Positions 55,887-64,000 of a stretch of DNA of 64,000 bases are shown one piece after another; the first letter of the stretch is position 1; every line of letters starts with the position of its first letter. A program made the position numbers and the translations under genes. The DNA comes from Iocasia fonsfrigidae (GTDB lineage Bacteria > Bacillota > Halanaerobiia > Halanaerobiales > DTU029). The stretch covers positions 600,137-664,136 of the forward strand of contig NZ_CP046640.1 of the NCBI RefSeq assembly GCF_017751145.1, in the 5' to 3' direction. Under the pieces are notes generated by a model that was not told the DNA's origin, searched no databases, and saw only the letters and a program-made list of their open reading frames with translations.

Positions 55887-56456
55887 ATGGTCAATATAGA
55901 TACATATTTAAAAAATTGTGATATTATATTGCGTGAATGTAATCTGGCTTTACATGGGGTTAACTCAAAAGCAGTACTACAGTATATAGATATGCTTTTG
56001 GAGGCTGATAAGGTATTTTTTGTTGGTGTAGGAAGAGTCCTTCTATCTTTAGAAGCTATTGCTAAAAGATATGCTCATTTAGGAATTAATATGTTTATTG
56101 TAGGGCAAATAACAGAACCGGCTATTACCGAAAAAGATATACTTGTAGTTGGTTCTGGGAGTGGTGAAACATTTTTTCCGGTAGGGATTGCTAGAAAAGC
56201 AAAAAATTATGGAGCAAAAATTGTTCATATTGGTAGTAATCCAAAAAGTAGTTTGAAGGAATTTACTGATCTATTTATTAGAATTCCTGTATATAGTAAA
56301 ATTAATAGAGCAGATGAGGTTTCATCAAATCAACCGATGACTTCACTTTTTGAGCAGTCACTTCTTTTATTTGGAGATGTAACGGCTATGATGATTATTG
56401 AAGAGAAGGAGATAGAACTGGATAAGCTCTGGAATTATCATGCTAATTTAGAATAA
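55887..56456 (+). CDS. hxlB: SIS-domain 6-phospho-3-hexuloisomerase (HxlB) paralogue 3
   Basis: Partner of HxlA, moving the carbonyl from C3 to C2 to give fructose-6-phosphate. Motifs: VGVGRVLLSLEAIAKRYAHLG near residue 37 (GVGR, with AKRYAHLG in place of the common MRLMHLG), GSGSGETFFPVG near 84, IGSNPKSSLKEF near 112 and C-terminal YHANLE. About 189 residues. I chose ATG 55887, which follows GGAGGTCGGAGT. An in-frame ATG at 55866 overlaps hxlA. Last gene of the cassette; no clear terminator follows. Confidence 0.86.
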   Translation: MVNIDTYLKNCDIILRECNLALHGVNSKAVLQYIDMLLEADKVFFVGVGRVLLSLEAIAKRYAHLGINMFIVGQITEPAITEKDILVVGSGSGETFFPVGIARKAKNYGAKIVHIGSNPKSSLKEFTDLFIRIPVYSKINRADEVSSNQPMTSLFEQSLLLFGDVTAMMIIEEKEIELDKLWNYHANLE

Positions 56457-56643
56457 AAAATAGTTTTTAGAAAAATGACAGTTTTTAATAATAATATACT
56501 TAAAAAGAAGAAGGATGGCAAGAATAGGTAGAAAAAAACATAAAATACTTATAATTAAAAAAAGGAGTTTTAATTATAATCTAGAATATATAGTATTGAA
56601 TAGAAGAGGATATAAAGTAATAGTTATATTTTTTGTGATTATT

Positions 56644-56680
56644 GGGACACTTTTGTTCCATTGGGACAATACCGTTCCCG
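56644..56680 (+). promoter_or_regulatory. CggR operator: two tandem palindromic sites
   Basis: GGGACActttTGTTCC and GGGACAataccGTTCCC lie in tandem 19 bp apart, the arrangement known for CggR operators, which CggR tetramers bind. It ends 19 bases before the cggR start, so CggR should repress its own operon until fructose-1,6-bisphosphate accumulates. Confidence 0.85.
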
Positions 56681-56698
56681 CCAGGGAGTGTTATTAAT

Positions 56699-57730
56699 AT
56701 GCAGTATTTGTTTAGAGTCCAGGAAAAAATAGTGCCCGAATTAATATCTGTTGCTGAAGACCGGTATACTATATTAAGAAATATATATTATAAGCAGCCT
56801 ATTGGCAGACGGTCACTGGCAGAGAAGAGTCTAATGAGTGAAAGAGCTGTCAGGAAACAGCTTGAATTTCTCCAGCGCAAGGGTTTAATTAGTGTTTCCA
56901 GGGCTGGGGCAGTTATTACAGAGCGGGGCACAGATTTTCTGAAGGAACTGGATAAGTATATTAAGGAAGTAAAGGGTATTAAAATATTAGAGGAGAATTT
57001 AAAGGACTGTCTCGGATTGAAAGAAGTGCTTATTGTACCTGGTAATCTAGAGCATTCGACTATTAAACAGGAGATAGGCCGATTCACAGCACAGCTGGTT
57101 AAGAATATGCTTAAAGATGGTGATATACTGGTTGTGACAGGTGGGTCTACCTTGGCTCAGGTTGCCCGTTCAATGAGATTTAATGATAAATCCATGAATG
57201 TTAAGGTGGTTCCCGGCAGGGGCGGTCTGGGGGAAGAGGTTGAAATCCAGGCCAATACTATTGCCTCTACTATTGCCAAAAAAATTGGTGGTAGTTATAA
57301 GCTCCTGCATATACCTGATAGTATTAAAGAGGAAAATGTTGATAGGATCCTGGCTGAGCCGTCTATTCAACGTATTTTGGAGATTCTTAAAAAAGCCAAT
57401 ATTCTCTTACATGGTGTTGGGAGTGCAGAAGAGATGGCCTGTCGCCGTGATATGTCTCCCGGGCAGGTCAAGGAGTTATTATCGAATGGGGCTGTTGGTG
57501 AGGCCCTGGGGTATTATTTTAATGAAAAGGGAGAAATTGTTTATATAACTACGAGTGTTGGTCTTCATCTTGAAGATTTACAGCAGATAGATAAAGTTAT
57601 TGTTGTTGCTGGTGATCCGGCTAAAGCCAGGGCCATAATTTCAGTTGTGTCACCCAAATTCCATGATTTATTAATAACTGATGAATTAACTGCTAAAGAG
57701 ATTTTAAAATTAAAGGGAGGTGATGTGTAG
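56699..57730 (+). CDS. cggR: Central glycolytic genes regulator
   Basis: CggR represses the lower glycolytic operon and is released by fructose-1,6-bisphosphate. The N-terminal DNA-binding domain has RRSLAEKSLMSERAVRKQLEFL near residue 35 (written as RRSLAEKSLMSERAV), and the SorC/DeoR-type effector domain has VVTGGSTLAQVA near 145, GRGGLGEEVEIQANTIA and GVGSAEEMACRRDM near 240. About 343 residues. ATG 56699 follows AGGGAGTG. An upstream in-frame start would read through the operator. Confidence 0.93.
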   Translation: MQYLFRVQEKIVPELISVAEDRYTILRNIYYKQPIGRRSLAEKSLMSERAVRKQLEFLQRKGLISVSRAGAVITERGTDFLKELDKYIKEVKGIKILEENLKDCLGLKEVLIVPGNLEHSTIKQEIGRFTAQLVKNMLKDGDILVVTGGSTLAQVARSMRFNDKSMNVKVVPGRGGLGEEVEIQANTIASTIAKKIGGSYKLLHIPDSIKEENVDRILAEPSIQRILEILKKANILLHGVGSAEEMACRRDMSPGQVKELLSNGAVGEALGYYFNEKGEIVYITTSVGLHLEDLQQIDKVIVVAGDPAKARAIISVVSPKFHDLLITDELTAKEILKLKGGDV

Positions 57731-57783
57731 GCAAATAATATACATAATCAGGGTAATACTAATTCCTATAAATATCAATTTCA

Positions 57784-57798
57784 GGGCAGAATATGCCC
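57784..57798 (+). promoter_or_regulatory. Stem-loop between cggR and gap
   Basis: GGGCA and TGCCC flank a five-base loop, 45 bases before gap. In Bacillus subtilis the cggR-gapA message is cut upstream of gapA and a stem-loop protects the 3' product. This hairpin is in the matching place. Confidence 0.5.
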
Positions 57799-57842
57799 AC
57801 AGGGTATTACAAAATTTAATTTAAACAGGAGGAAGATAATTT

Positions 57843-58856
57843 ATGACTGTAAAAATTGCAATTAATGGTTTTGGTGCTATTGGACGTAGGGCATTCAGGG
57901 GATATTATCAAAACCCTGATGTAGAATTTGTGGCTTTTAATGATTTGACAGACCCGGAGGTACTGGCATATTTATTAAAATATGACTCTAACTTTGGTGT
58001 TTTTGAGGCTAATGTTGATTTTACAGATGATAGTGTAATTGTAGATGGTAAAGAGATTAAAGTATATGCTGAAAAAGACCCAGCAGATCTACCATGGGGT
58101 GACCTTGATGTTGATATAGTGATTGAATCAACAGGGTTTTTTACTAATGCTGACGATGCTAAAAAACATTTAGATGCTGGTGCGAAAAAGGTAATAATCT
58201 CTGCCCCTGCCACTAATGAAGATATCACAATAGTAATGGGTGTAAATGAGGGAGAATATAATCCTGCAGAACATGATGTAATATCTATGGCTTCCTGTAC
58301 CACAAACTGTTTAGCCCCGGTTGCTAAGGTATTAAATGAAAAGTTTGGTATAGAAAAGGGTTTAATGACTACTATTCACTCCTATACAGGGGCACAGCGT
58401 ATTCTGGATGCACCTGGTCCTATGAAAAAGATTACCCGGGCTAGAGCAGCTGCTATCAATATGGTTCCAACAACTACTGGAGCAGCTAAGGCTGTTGCCC
58501 TGGTACTGCCTGAATTAGAAGGAAAGTTCCATGGTATGGCTGTCAGGGTTCCTACCTCAACAGGTTCTTTAGTAGACTTAACTGTTAATGTTGAGAAAGA
58601 CGCTACTGAAGAGGAAGTTAATGCAGCCATGAAAGCCGCTGCTGAAGGACCTATGAGTGGAGTATTACAATATAATGAAGACCCTATTGTTTCCATGGAT
58701 ATTAGAAGGAATGCTCACACCTCAATCTTTGATGCTAATTATACCAGTGTATTGGATGGTAATATGATTAAGGTATTATCCTGGTATGACAATGAGTGGG
58801 GCTATTCCCAGAAAATTGTAGAGACAGCTATCTATATTGCCAGTAAAGGGCTGTAA
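57843..58856 (+). CDS. gap: Glyceraldehyde-3-phosphate dehydrogenase
   Basis: It oxidises glyceraldehyde-3-phosphate with NAD+ and phosphate. The dinucleotide fold begins VKIAINGFGAIGRRAF, the catalytic cysteine lies in ASCTTNCLAP near residue 153, HSYTGAQ holds the phosphate-site residues, and WYDNEWGYSQ is at the C-terminus. Its 337 residues are standard. ACAGGAGGAAG precedes ATG. It is second in the CggR operon. The gap to pgk (388 bases) holds a hairpin and a repeat element. Confidence 0.97.
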   Translation: MTVKIAINGFGAIGRRAFRGYYQNPDVEFVAFNDLTDPEVLAYLLKYDSNFGVFEANVDFTDDSVIVDGKEIKVYAEKDPADLPWGDLDVDIVIESTGFFTNADDAKKHLDAGAKKVIISAPATNEDITIVMGVNEGEYNPAEHDVISMASCTTNCLAPVAKVLNEKFGIEKGLMTTIHSYTGAQRILDAPGPMKKITRARAAAINMVPTTTGAAKAVALVLPELEGKFHGMAVRVPTSTGSLVDLTVNVEKDATEEEVNAAMKAAAEGPMSGVLQYNEDPIVSMDIRRNAHTSIFDANYTSVLDGNMIKVLSWYDNEWGYSQKIVETAIYIASKGL

Positions 58857-58870
58857 TATAAATTAGGGGG

Positions 58871-58896
58871 TCACCGGTAACTAATTGTTGCCGGTG
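58871..58896 (+). terminator. Hairpin after gap (possible attenuator)
   Basis: CACCGGTAAC pairs with GTTGCCGGTG with one T-G pair, a ten-bp stem. There is no T run after it, so it is more likely a processing or stability hairpin than a full terminator. Confidence 0.45.
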
Positions 58897-58944
58897 CTCT
58901 TCATGTCTGTTGTGAAAATTGTTGATGATGGATGATTTTGAAGG

Positions 58945-59132
58945 CCGACCAATATATTTACTTCCCTTGTCACGCGCTGCGGTGTCCTACCTCCGCTTAC
59001 TGTCGAGAAATTTTCCTTCGGCTCACTGACTCTTCTTTTTATTACGCATGGTCGAGTCAGTATCAGGCCATCGAGGCCAAGCTCCTGCCTACGGATAATT
59101 TCTAGAGTCGTCCAGTAAATATATTGGTCTGG
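58945..59132. repeat. Inverted-repeat element, copy 2 (MITE-like, ~188 bp)
   Basis: Same element as 38135-38263. Its 16-bp terminal inverted repeats (58947-58962 and 59114-59129) are perfect but differ from copy 1 at three paired positions. About 60 extra bases follow the shared CCTTCGGC; this insert holds a short TGACTC/GAGTCA inverted repeat. It lies between gap and pgk within the glycolytic operon. Confidence 0.85.
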
Positions 59133-59245
59133 TTTATGATAAGTAGTTAAAACACTAATGATTGTTGACTAAGTCTTGGTGGTTGTTAGCAATTTATTCT
59201 GGGATTTACATAATGAATAATTAATTTCATATGGAGGTGTTAATA

Positions 59246-60430
59246 ATGAAAAAGACTCTTAAAGATGTTAATTTCAAAGGTAAGAAGACACTTGTCAGGG
59301 TGGATTTTAATGTACCACTTGAAGATGGTAAGATAACTGATGATACAAGGATAGAGGCTGCTTTACCTACTATTAAGTATTTGATCGAGGAGGGTGCCCG
59401 TGTTATCTTAATGTCCCATCTTGGGCGTCCGAAGGGTAAGGCTGTTGATTCTCTCCGGCTGGATCCTGTTGCTAAAAGACTTGCTGATATTTTAGGCCAG
59501 GAAGTTAGTAAAGTGGATGATTGTGTAGGTGATGAGGTTAAAAAAGCAGTGGAGACTCTGCAGGATGGTGATGTCCTTCTGCTGGAGAACACCCGCTTTC
59601 ATGCTGAAGAGAAAGCCAATGACCCTGAATTTGCTAAAGAACTGGCCAGTTTTGCTGATATATTTGTAAGTGATGCCTTTGGTGCGGCACACAGGGCACA
59701 TGCCTCAACAGTTGGTGTAACAGAATATATTCCATCAGTAGCGGGTTTTCTAATGCAGAGGGAGTTAAATGCTCTGGATGATGTTATGCAAAATCCGGAG
59801 AGTCCTTTTGTGGCCATTATGGGTGGTGCTAAGGTATCTGACAAGATTGGTGTTATACGAAATCTAATGAAAAAGGTTGATTATTTACTGGTTGGTGGGG
59901 GTATTGCTAATACTTTCCTTAGGGCCAGTGGTTATGAAACTGGTAAATCCCTGGTTGAAGAGGATAAACTTGATTTAGCTAAAGACCTACTTAAAGAAAC
60001 AGAAGAGAAAAGTGTTGAGATTGTTTTACCTATAGATGTTATAGTGGCCGATAAATTTGACAAAAATGCTGATAGTAAGGTTGTAGCTGTGGATGAGATT
60101 CCTGCAGACTGGCAGTCACTGGATAGTGGTGGACCAGAGACTATTGCTAAATATACTGAGATTATTAAGAATTCCAGGACGGTTATCTGGAATGGTCCTC
60201 TGGGTGTTTTTGAGTTTGATAAGTTTGCTAAAGGTACCAATGCTATTGCCCAAGCACTGGCAGATTCTAACGCTAAAACAATTATTGGGGGAGGAGATTC
60301 CGCTGCAGCCATCAAAAAGGCAGGCCTGGAAGATAAGATGACCCATATCTCAACAGGTGGTGGGGCTTCCCTGATGTTCTTTGAAGGTAAGCCCTTACCT
60401 GGTGTTGAAGCCCTTGATGATGTAGAATAA
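59246..60430 (+). CDS. pgk: Phosphoglycerate kinase
   Basis: It makes ATP from 1,3-bisphosphoglycerate. The N-terminal signature is LVRVDFNVPLEDGKI, followed by LMSHLGRPKG, ENTRFH and DAFGAAHR near residue 165. The C-terminal nucleotide domain has NGPLGVFEFDKFAKGT and GGGDSAAAIKK near 355. About 394 residues. ATG 59246 follows GGAGGTG. It ends 14 bases before tpiA. Confidence 0.97.
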   Translation: MKKTLKDVNFKGKKTLVRVDFNVPLEDGKITDDTRIEAALPTIKYLIEEGARVILMSHLGRPKGKAVDSLRLDPVAKRLADILGQEVSKVDDCVGDEVKKAVETLQDGDVLLLENTRFHAEEKANDPEFAKELASFADIFVSDAFGAAHRAHASTVGVTEYIPSVAGFLMQRELNALDDVMQNPESPFVAIMGGAKVSDKIGVIRNLMKKVDYLLVGGGIANTFLRASGYETGKSLVEEDKLDLAKDLLKETEEKSVEIVLPIDVIVADKFDKNADSKVVAVDEIPADWQSLDSGGPETIAKYTEIIKNSRTVIWNGPLGVFEFDKFAKGTNAIAQALADSNAKTIIGGGDSAAAIKKAGLEDKMTHISTGGGASLMFFEGKPLPGVEALDDVE

Positions 60431-60444
60431 TGAGGAGGAATATA

Positions 60445-61197
60445 ATGCGCAAACCTTTTATTGCTGGAAACTGGAAAATGAATAAAACAGCAAGTGAAGC
60501 AGTAGAGTTGGTTGTTGAACTCAAAGATAAGGTAGCTGGCATCTCTGATGTTGAGATTGCTGTCTGCACACCTGCTGTAGATTTGGTAAGTGTTCAGGGG
60601 GTTATTAAAGATAGTAATATTGCACTTGGTGCCCAAAATATGTACTGGGAAGAGAGTGGTGCTTTTACAGGTGAGATATCAGGCCCGATGTTAACTGAGC
60701 TAGGGGTTAGTTATGTAATAATTGGCCACTCTGAACGCAGGGAGTATTTTGGGGAAACTGATGAAGATGTTAACCGTAAGGCTAAGGCTGCCTTTAAATA
60801 TGGTTTAAAACCGATTATTTGTGTTGGTGAAACCCTGGAAGAGAGAGAGGCCGGGAAGACTGAAGATAAAGTAAGTGGTCAGATTAAGGCTGACCTGGCT
60901 GGTTTAAGTAATGAACAGGTAGCGGAATTGGTAATAGCCTATGAACCAATCTGGGCTATTGGGACCGGCAAGACAGCTACTTCCGAAGAGGCTAATAGTG
61001 TTATTAAATATATTAGAGACCTTGTTCGTGAAGGGTTTGGAGATACTGCTGATAAGGTTAGGATCCAATATGGTGGTAGTGTTAAACCCCATAATGTTGA
61101 AGAATTAATGGCACAGAAAGAGATAGATGGCGCACTTGTTGGTGGAGCCAGTCTTGATGCTGAATCCTTTACCAGTATTGTTAAAGGAGCACTATAA
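60445..61197 (+). CDS. tpiA: Triosephosphate isomerase
   Basis: It interconverts dihydroxyacetone phosphate and glyceraldehyde-3-phosphate. [11 protein letters not shown] at the N-terminus carries the catalytic lysine, [13 protein letters not shown] the electrophilic histidine, and [12 protein letters not shown] the catalytic glutamate plus flexible loop near residue 165. [10 protein letters not shown] is the phosphate site. About 250 residues. ATG 60445 follows GAGGAGGAA. Confidence 0.97.
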   Translation: MRKPFIAGNWKMNKTASEAVELVVELKDKVAGISDVEIAVCTPAVDLVSVQGVIKDSNIALGAQNMYWEESGAFTGEISGPMLTELGVSYVIIGHSERREYFGETDEDVNRKAKAAFKYGLKPIICVGETLEEREAGKTEDKVSGQIKADLAGLSNEQVAELVIAYEPIWAIGTGKTATSEEANSVIKYIRDLVREGFGDTADKVRIQYGGSVKPHNVEELMAQKEIDGALVGGASLDAESFTSIVKGAL

Positions 61198-61224
61198 GAA
61201 GACTATAAGAAAGGGGTGAGCAAA

Positions 61225-62766
61225 ATGGCTCGTCCAAAACCACTGGCTCTGTTCATCTTAGATGGATTTGGCTTAAGAGATAATGAAGAAGGAAATGCAG
61301 TTAAGGGTGCCAGGACACCGAATTTTGATAAAATAATGCAGGAAAATCCGATGACAACTATGAGGGCTTCAGGTGAAGCAGTTGGTCTACCTGAAGGTCA
61401 GATGGGTAATTCAGAAGTAGGTCACCTCAATCTGGGTGCAGGCAGAATTGTCTATCAGGACTATACCCGCATTAATAAAGCAATAGATGATGGTTCTATT
61501 TTGACTAATGAGGTATTAGATATTGTCCTGGGGCAGGTTAAGGCTGATAATAAAGCCTTACACCTGATGGGTCTGCTCTCCGATGGTGGTGTCCACAGTC
61601 ATAATAGACACCTTTATGGACTGTTAGAGATGGCTAAAGAGAAGGGCCTGAATAAGGTGTTTATTCATGCTTTTATGGATGGTCGGGATACACCTCCTAA
61701 AAGTGGTAAGACCTATCTTGAGGAACTGGAAGAGAAGATAAAGGAAATAGGTGTAGGCAGAATTGCTACAGTTAGTGGGCGTTACTATGCTATGGATAGG
61801 GATAACCGTTGGGAAAGAATTAAAAAGGCCTATGATGCCATGGTCCTGGGGGAAGGTAATCACGCAGAAAAGGCTGTTACTGCTATGGAAGAATCATATA
61901 AAGATGGTGTTAATGATGAATTTGTTATACCAGTAGTTATTGAAGATGATGATCAGATTACTGCTACTATTCAGGAAGGTGATGCTGTCATATTTTTCAA
62001 CTTCCGGGCTGATCGAGCTAGACAGATTACCCGGGCTCTGGCCCTGAAAGATTTTGAAGGCTTTAGCAGGCCAGCTGAACACCCTGCTGATATTAATTTT
62101 ATCTGTATGACCGAATATGATGAGGAGTTTGATCTCCCGATTGCTTTTCCGCCAATTAGTATAAAAAACGGGTTTGGGGAGATATTAAGCAAGAATGGTA
62201 TTAAACAGTTAAGGATAGCAGAGACAGAAAAGTATGCCCATGTTACCTTCTTTTTTAATGGTGGTATTGAGAAGAAATATCCTGGTGAAGACAGAGAATT
62301 GATCCCTTCACCAAAGGTGGCTACCTATGACCTCCAGCCGGAGATGAGTGCCTATGAGGTTACTGAGAGACTTCTGGCCAAGATTGCAGAAGATAAGTAT
62401 GAGGTGATTATCCTTAATTTCGCTAATTGTGATATGGTTGGTCATACCGGTATTTTTGAGGCTGGTGTTAAGGCAGTAGAGGTGGTTGATGAATGTCTGG
62501 GCAAACTGGTTCCAGCTATCACTGATCAGGGTGGACAGATATTATTAACAGCTGATCATGGTAATAGTGAAAAGATGGTTGATGATGATGGAGAACCATT
62601 TACTGCACATACCACTAGTCCTGTTCCATTGGTATACATAAATGCCCCTGGTGGGGTTAGCTTAAAGCCAGGTAAACTGGCTGATATTGCACCAACAATG
62701 TTGACTATCCTGGGGATTGACCTTCCAGCAGAGATGACTGGTGAGGTTTTATTGAACAGAGAGTAA
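61225..62766 (+). CDS. gpmI: 2,3-bisphosphoglycerate-independent phosphoglycerate mutase
   Basis: It converts 3- to 2-phosphoglycerate using two Mn2+ ions and a phosphoserine. [12 protein letters not shown] at the N-terminus holds the first metal ligand, [17 protein letters not shown] near residue 60 the phosphoserine, [11 protein letters not shown] follows, and ADHGNSEKM and TAHTTSPVP near 445-465 hold the other metal ligands. About 513 residues. ATG 61225 follows AAGGGGTG. A GTG at 61216 is in frame within that site. Confidence 0.96.
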   Translation: MARPKPLALFILDGFGLRDNEEGNAVKGARTPNFDKIMQENPMTTMRASGEAVGLPEGQMGNSEVGHLNLGAGRIVYQDYTRINKAIDDGSILTNEVLDIVLGQVKADNKALHLMGLLSDGGVHSHNRHLYGLLEMAKEKGLNKVFIHAFMDGRDTPPKSGKTYLEELEEKIKEIGVGRIATVSGRYYAMDRDNRWERIKKAYDAMVLGEGNHAEKAVTAMEESYKDGVNDEFVIPVVIEDDDQITATIQEGDAVIFFNFRADRARQITRALALKDFEGFSRPAEHPADINFICMTEYDEEFDLPIAFPPISIKNGFGEILSKNGIKQLRIAETEKYAHVTFFFNGGIEKKYPGEDRELIPSPKVATYDLQPEMSAYEVTERLLAKIAEDKYEVIILNFANCDMVGHTGIFEAGVKAVEVVDECLGKLVPAITDQGGQILLTADHGNSEKMVDDDGEPFTAHTTSPVPLVYINAPGGVSLKPGKLADIAPTMLTILGIDLPAEMTGEVLLNRE

Positions 62767-62812
62767 ATTATAATGAATTTTATATATTGAAAACTATAAT
62801 ATGGAGGGATAG

Positions 62813-64000
<1,188 letters not shown>

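Noticed and set aside
56515-56697. Small frame of 60 codons upstream of cggR on the plus strand
   Set aside because: It runs across the CggR operator and the cggR ribosome site, has no recognisable domain and is best explained as chance.
59932-60636. Long minus-strand frame of 234 codons opposite pgk and tpiA
   Set aside because: It is antisense to two certain glycolytic genes and its sequence is a mirror of their codon pattern.

Overview
The window looks like a low-GC, saccharolytic, anaerobic Firmicute, most likely Halanaerobiales (Halocella, Halanaerobium or Halothermothrix type). I base this on the AT-rich DNA, strong GGAGG ribosome sites, TTG/GTG starts, the rapZ-yvcK-whiA-rpoN and cggR-gap-pgk-tpiA-gpmI-eno blocks, an L-lactate dehydrogenase, a 2[4Fe-4S] ferredoxin and many sugar-use genes. 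The genus is inference. I saw no tRNA, rRNA, CRISPR array or intact transposase.

Layout. 1-2.2 kb: a VgrG/Pvc8-like spike of a contractile injection system, possibly cut by the window edge. 2.2-14.5 kb: an alpha-galactoside island with an Opp-type ABC importer, a GH36 and a GH4 alpha-galactosidase and a LacI regulator. It is bounded by a ~160 bp direct repeat that carries the 3' end of the spike gene plus its terminator, and it contains a chemoreceptor remnant. 14.6-21.4 kb: uvrB-uvrA-uvrC. 21.4-28 kb: HAD phosphatase, ferredoxin, ldh, glyA, a membrane protein, ROK glucokinase and hprK. 27.8-30.2 kb: two carbohydrate-binding-type proteins, then (minus strand) encapsulin and its ferritin-like cargo. 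30.5-38 kb: lysA, then a glucan/polysaccharide group (DUF4912 protein, GH57 branching enzyme, GT4 synthase, nucleotidyltransferase-phosphomutase fusion). 38-41.2 kb: repeats, a squalene/phytoene synthase-like protein, a membrane protein and a PHP phosphoesterase. 41.3-45.7 kb: rapZ-yvcK-whiA-rpoN. 45.9-56.5 kb: a sugar cassette. 56.6-64 kb: the CggR-controlled glycolytic operon, with eno running off the end.

The best candidate for an undescribed system is the 45.9-56.5 kb cassette. It encodes a LacI regulator, an RpiB-like isomerase, three different 6-phospho-3-hexuloisomerase (HxlB/SIS) paralogues, an LsrB/RhaS-like binding protein with its ATPase and two permeases, a PfkB kinase, a ribulose-phosphate/allulose-phosphate 3-epimerase and a 3-hexulose-6-phosphate synthase. 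This joins the formaldehyde-linked ribulose monophosphate enzymes to a dedicated sugar importer. A TTGACA/TATTAT promoter and three related 14-bp operators (one a perfect cre match) control it. It lies between rpoN and cggR.

Flow of carbon: imported alpha-galactosides and the unknown sugar feed hexose or pentose phosphates into the glycolytic operon at the right end. HprK, the cre site and CggR give catabolite and glycolytic-flux control. Two kinds of non-coding inverted-repeat element (38.1/58.9 kb and 39.4 kb) are scattered between genes.
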